In this document: positions 40,901 to 43,014 of the stretch, in pieces
How positions within the stretch are numbered: the stretch's first letter is position 1
Layout of the letters: each line of letters begins with the position of its first letter
NCBI RefSeq assembly: GCF_016462705.1
Contig: NZ_JAEMSS010000010.1
Location: 1 to 43,014 of the forward strand
DNA: 43,014 bases
Direction: 5' to 3'
Source: Nocardioides sp.
GTDB lineage: Bacteria; Actinomycetota; Actinomycetes; Propionibacteriales; Nocardioidaceae
Program-made: the position numbers and the translations under genes
The notes under the pieces: generated by a model
What the model saw: the letters and a program-made list of their open reading frames with translations, nothing else
What the model was told of the DNA's origin: nothing
Databases searched by the model: none

Positions 40901-41904
40901 TCGGCTACTACGTGCACCACGTCGGGTCGGGGCACCTGCACCGGGCCACCGCCGTCGCCCAGGCACTGGGGGAGCCCGTGACGGGGTTCTCCTCCCTCCC
41001 TGCCCCGGCCGACTGGCCGGGCCCGTGGATCGAGCTGGAGGCCGACGACGTGACCGACGGCGGGGCCGACCCCGCGGGGACCACGGCGCGCGAACGGCTG
41101 CACTGGGTGCCGCTGGGGCATCGGGGCCTGCGGTCACGGATGGCCGAGATCGCTGCCTGGCTGCGGCACCGCGAGCCGACGGCGTTCGTCGTGGACGTGT
41201 CCGTGGAGGTGGCCGTCCTGGTCCGGCTGCACGGGATCCCGGTCGTCACGGTCGTCCTGCCCGGCGATCGTGGGGACGCCGCGCATCGGCTCGGGTTCGA
41301 CGTGTCGGACGCCCTGGTGGGCTGCTGGCCGCCGGCCGCCGCCGGCATGCTGCGCGGTGTGCCGGCCGAGGTCGAGGAGCGGGTGCAGGCGGTCGGGGCG
41401 TTGAGCCGGTTCCCGGTCGTCGATCCTGCGCCCCGGACGCCGGATGGGCGCCGGGTGCTGCTGCTCGCCGGCGCGGGTGGTCACGACATCTCCGCCGAGG
41501 ACGTGGCGAGGGCGCGCGAGGACTCGCCGGACTGGGAGTGGACCGTGCTCGACCGCGCGCTCGGCACGTGGGTGGCCGACCCCTGGGACGCGCTGCGGGG
41601 GGCTGACGTGGTGGTCACGCACGCGGGCCAGAACGCGCTGGCCGAGGTGGCGGCGGCACGGAGGCCGGCGGTCGTCCTGCCGCAGCCCAGGCCGCACCGG
41701 GAGCAGGAGACCACCGCGGACGTGCTCGCTCGAGCATGCTGGCCGGCGGTCGTGGTCACCGAGTGGCCCCGGGACGGCTGGTCCCAGCGGCTGGCGGGCG
41801 TCGCGGCGCTCGACGGAGCCGGCTGGTCGGGGTGGTGCGACGGGCGCGCGGCCGACCGGGTCGCCGACGTGGTGCGCCGGACCTCCCTGCTGGAGCCGTC
41901 GTGA
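40897..41904 (+). CDS. Glycosyltransferase family 28-like protein
   Basis: 335 residues from GTG 40897. The start GYYVHHVGSGHLHRATAVAQAL and the C-terminal motif THAGQNALAEVAAARRPAVVLPQPRPHREQ match the GT28/MurG-like donor-binding side, which uses UDP-sugars. The whole protein is shorter than MurG and has no clear membrane segment. It overlaps the GT2 gene by four bases (41901-41904). Confidence 0.82.
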   Translation: MIGYYVHHVGSGHLHRATAVAQALGEPVTGFSSLPAPADWPGPWIELEADDVTDGGADPAGTTARERLHWVPLGHRGLRSRMAEIAAWLRHREPTAFVVDVSVEVAVLVRLHGIPVVTVVLPGDRGDAAHRLGFDVSDALVGCWPPAAAGMLRGVPAEVEERVQAVGALSRFPVVDPAPRTPDGRRVLLLAGAGGHDISAEDVARAREDSPDWEWTVLDRALGTWVADPWDALRGADVVVTHAGQNALAEVAAARRPAVVLPQPRPHREQETTADVLARACWPAVVVTEWPRDGWSQRLAGVAALDGAGWSGWCDGRAADRVADVVRRTSLLEPS

Positions 41905-42743
41905 CCAGGATCGGGGTGGTCACCCTCGCCCACGGACGGCACGACCACCTCGCGGCGCAGCACGAGTCGCTGGCCCGGGGCAGCCGGAGGCCGGATCACT
42001 ACCTGGTCGTGGCCATGGACGATCCAGACGTCCGGCCTGCGGCCAGGCACGGGCTCGACCGGCACGTCGTCCGGGTGCCCGGCGAGACGCTCGGGCTCCC
42101 GCTGGCCGCCGCGCGCAACGTCGGAGTCGCTCGCGCCCTGGCCCGGGGAGCAGACGTCGTGCTGCTGCTCGACGTCGACTGCCTGGCCGGCCCTGACCTC
42201 GTGGCGGCGACCGCCGAGGCCTGCACGCGTCACCCCTCGACCGTGTGGAGCGGAGTGGTCACCTACCTGCCGGAACCGCCCGCAGCGGGCTACCCGCTCG
42301 ACCGGATCGAGGACCTGGACGACCCACACCCGGCGCGGCCGGACCCGGGGCCGGGACGAACGCTCCTGCGCACCGACCCGGACCTGTTCTGGTCCCTGTG
42401 CTTCGCGCTCTCGGCCTCGGCCTGGCGGCACTCAGGCGGCTTCTGCGAGGAGTACGTCGGCTACGGGGGCGAGGACACGGACTTCGGCCACCAGGTCGTC
42501 GCCCGCGGTCTCGAGCACGGCGTGCTGGGCGGGGCCCGCGCCTACCACCAGTGGCACCCGGTGTCGGACCCTCCCGTCGAGCACCTGGGCGAGATCCTTC
42601 GCAACGCTGCGCTCTTCCACCGTCGCTGGGGGACGTGGCCGATGCAGGGCTGGCTCACCGCCTTCGAGGAACGCGGACTGGCGGTTCTCCGCGACGGGCA
42701 ATGGGTACGTGAGGCACCGGTCGGCGCGATCGCCGGCGACTGA
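41901..42743 (+). CDS. Glycosyltransferase family 2
   Basis: 280 residues from GTG 41901. GT-A fold: LAAARNVGVARALARGADVVLLLDVDCLAGPDL carries the DxD metal motif at 91-93, and FCEEYVGYGGEDTDFGHQVVARG carries the later ED pair used by GT2 and galactosyltransferase C-terminal domains. Substrate unknown; the linked enzymes suggest one surface or secreted glycan. Confidence 0.87.
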   Translation: MTRIGVVTLAHGRHDHLAAQHESLARGSRRPDHYLVVAMDDPDVRPAARHGLDRHVVRVPGETLGLPLAAARNVGVARALARGADVVLLLDVDCLAGPDLVAATAEACTRHPSTVWSGVVTYLPEPPAAGYPLDRIEDLDDPHPARPDPGPGRTLLRTDPDLFWSLCFALSASAWRHSGGFCEEYVGYGGEDTDFGHQVVARGLEHGVLGGARAYHQWHPVSDPPVEHLGEILRNAALFHRRWGTWPMQGWLTAFEERGLAVLRDGQWVREAPVGAIAGD

Positions 42744-42755
42744 GAGAGGACGCGG

Positions 42756-43014
42756 ATGTCATCCCAGACCATCGTCGTGACGGGAGCCACAGGCAACGTG
42801 GGATCCCGGCTCGTGCCGCGCCTGCTGCAGGACGGTCACCGGGTCCGCGGTGTCTGCCGTCGCCCCCCGGTCGGGAGCGTGTGGCCGGACGTCGCGTGGG
42901 TCCCGGTGGACCTGACCCGCCCCGAGGCGGAGCCGCGGCTGCGGCAGGCCCTCGACGGTGCGGACGCCGTGGTCCACCTGGCCTGGGGCTTCCAGCCGTC
43001 CCACCGGCTCGACC
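42756..43014 (+). CDS. NAD-dependent epimerase/dehydratase, N-terminal part (truncated at window edge)
   Basis: 86 residues visible, cut by the right edge. It starts SSQTIVVTGATGNVGSRLV with the NAD-binding motif TGATGNVG, and continues with DLTRPEAEPRL and GADAVVHLAW, the early extended-SDR pattern of nucleotide-sugar epimerases. GAGAGGA lies five bases before ATG 42756. It is the fifth gene of the glycosyltransferase operon and may make or modify the sugar they use. Confidence 0.85.
   Translation, partial: MSSQTIVVTGATGNVGSRLVPRLLQDGHRVRGVCRRPPVGSVWPDVAWVPVDLTRPEAEPRLRQALDGADAVVHLAWGFQPSHRLD

Overview
The window is about 43 kb of very GC-rich DNA (roughly 70% or more by eye). Genes are tightly packed, GTG starts are common, and neighbouring genes often overlap by 4 bases. 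Together with several actinobacterial families (DUF3039 next to a DEAH helicase, a DUF222/HNH 13E12-type protein, DUF3048, and clpS next to DUF2017) this points to an actinobacterial chromosome. A Nocardioides-like member of the Propionibacteriales is my best guess, but that is inference. I see no complete tRNA, rRNA, CRISPR array, insertion sequence or prophage.

Layout. 1-3.7 kb: the N-terminal part of a multi-pass membrane protein running off the left edge, a clostripain-like lipoprotein and a small secreted repeat protein. 3.7-9.1 kb: lipid or xenobiotic-type genes (SnoaL-like, sulfotransferase, TetR, then a DUF1214-SDR-SDR operon). 9.1-14.2 kb: M15 peptidase, HIT protein, FabG-like reductase, DUF3048 lipoprotein, and a TetR regulator divergent from an unknown helical protein across a promoter with three operator-like sites. 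14.3-18 kb: YqgE, DUF3039, helicase and a haloalkane-dehalogenase-like hydrolase. 18-22 kb (minus strand): HxlR regulator, membrane protein, histidine kinase and NarL-type response regulator. 22-25.7 kb: PaaI-type thioesterase, an NTF2-like gene co-transcribed with an Lrp/AsnC regulator, divergent 4-hydroxyphenylpyruvate dioxygenase, and a PAP2 phosphatase. 25.8-28.5 kb: an accessory islet with a DUF222/HNH gene, two related small unknown genes whose stop codons both lie at the edge of a shared 46-bp repeat, a small membrane protein and more CGGCATGA repeats. 28.5-31.7 kb: zinc-ribbon and SPFH genes, then a second NarL-type two-component system. 31.9-38.6 kb: a second secreted decapeptide-repeat protein, DUF1697, an ArsR-MFS efflux operon with a clear operator, enoyl-CoA hydratase/isomerase, NAD salvage (pncA, pncB), clpS and DUF2017. 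38.7-43 kb: a tightly coupled operon of four glycosyltransferases and a truncated epimerase, probably for a secreted or surface glycan.

How it works together. Most of the window is ordinary chromosomal housekeeping and regulation. Two themes stand out. First, many starts lie 6-8 bases after a TANNNT -10 box, so leaderless transcription looks common. Second, several local regulators sit beside clean palindromes in their own promoters (TetR at 12.8-13.7 kb, HxlR at 22.0 kb, Lrp at 23.46 kb, ArsR at 34.85 kb). The least explained pieces are the 27-28.3 kb islet, the unknown protein at 13713-14234, and the two decapeptide-repeat secreted proteins. All functional calls come from reading translated sequence, not from database searches.
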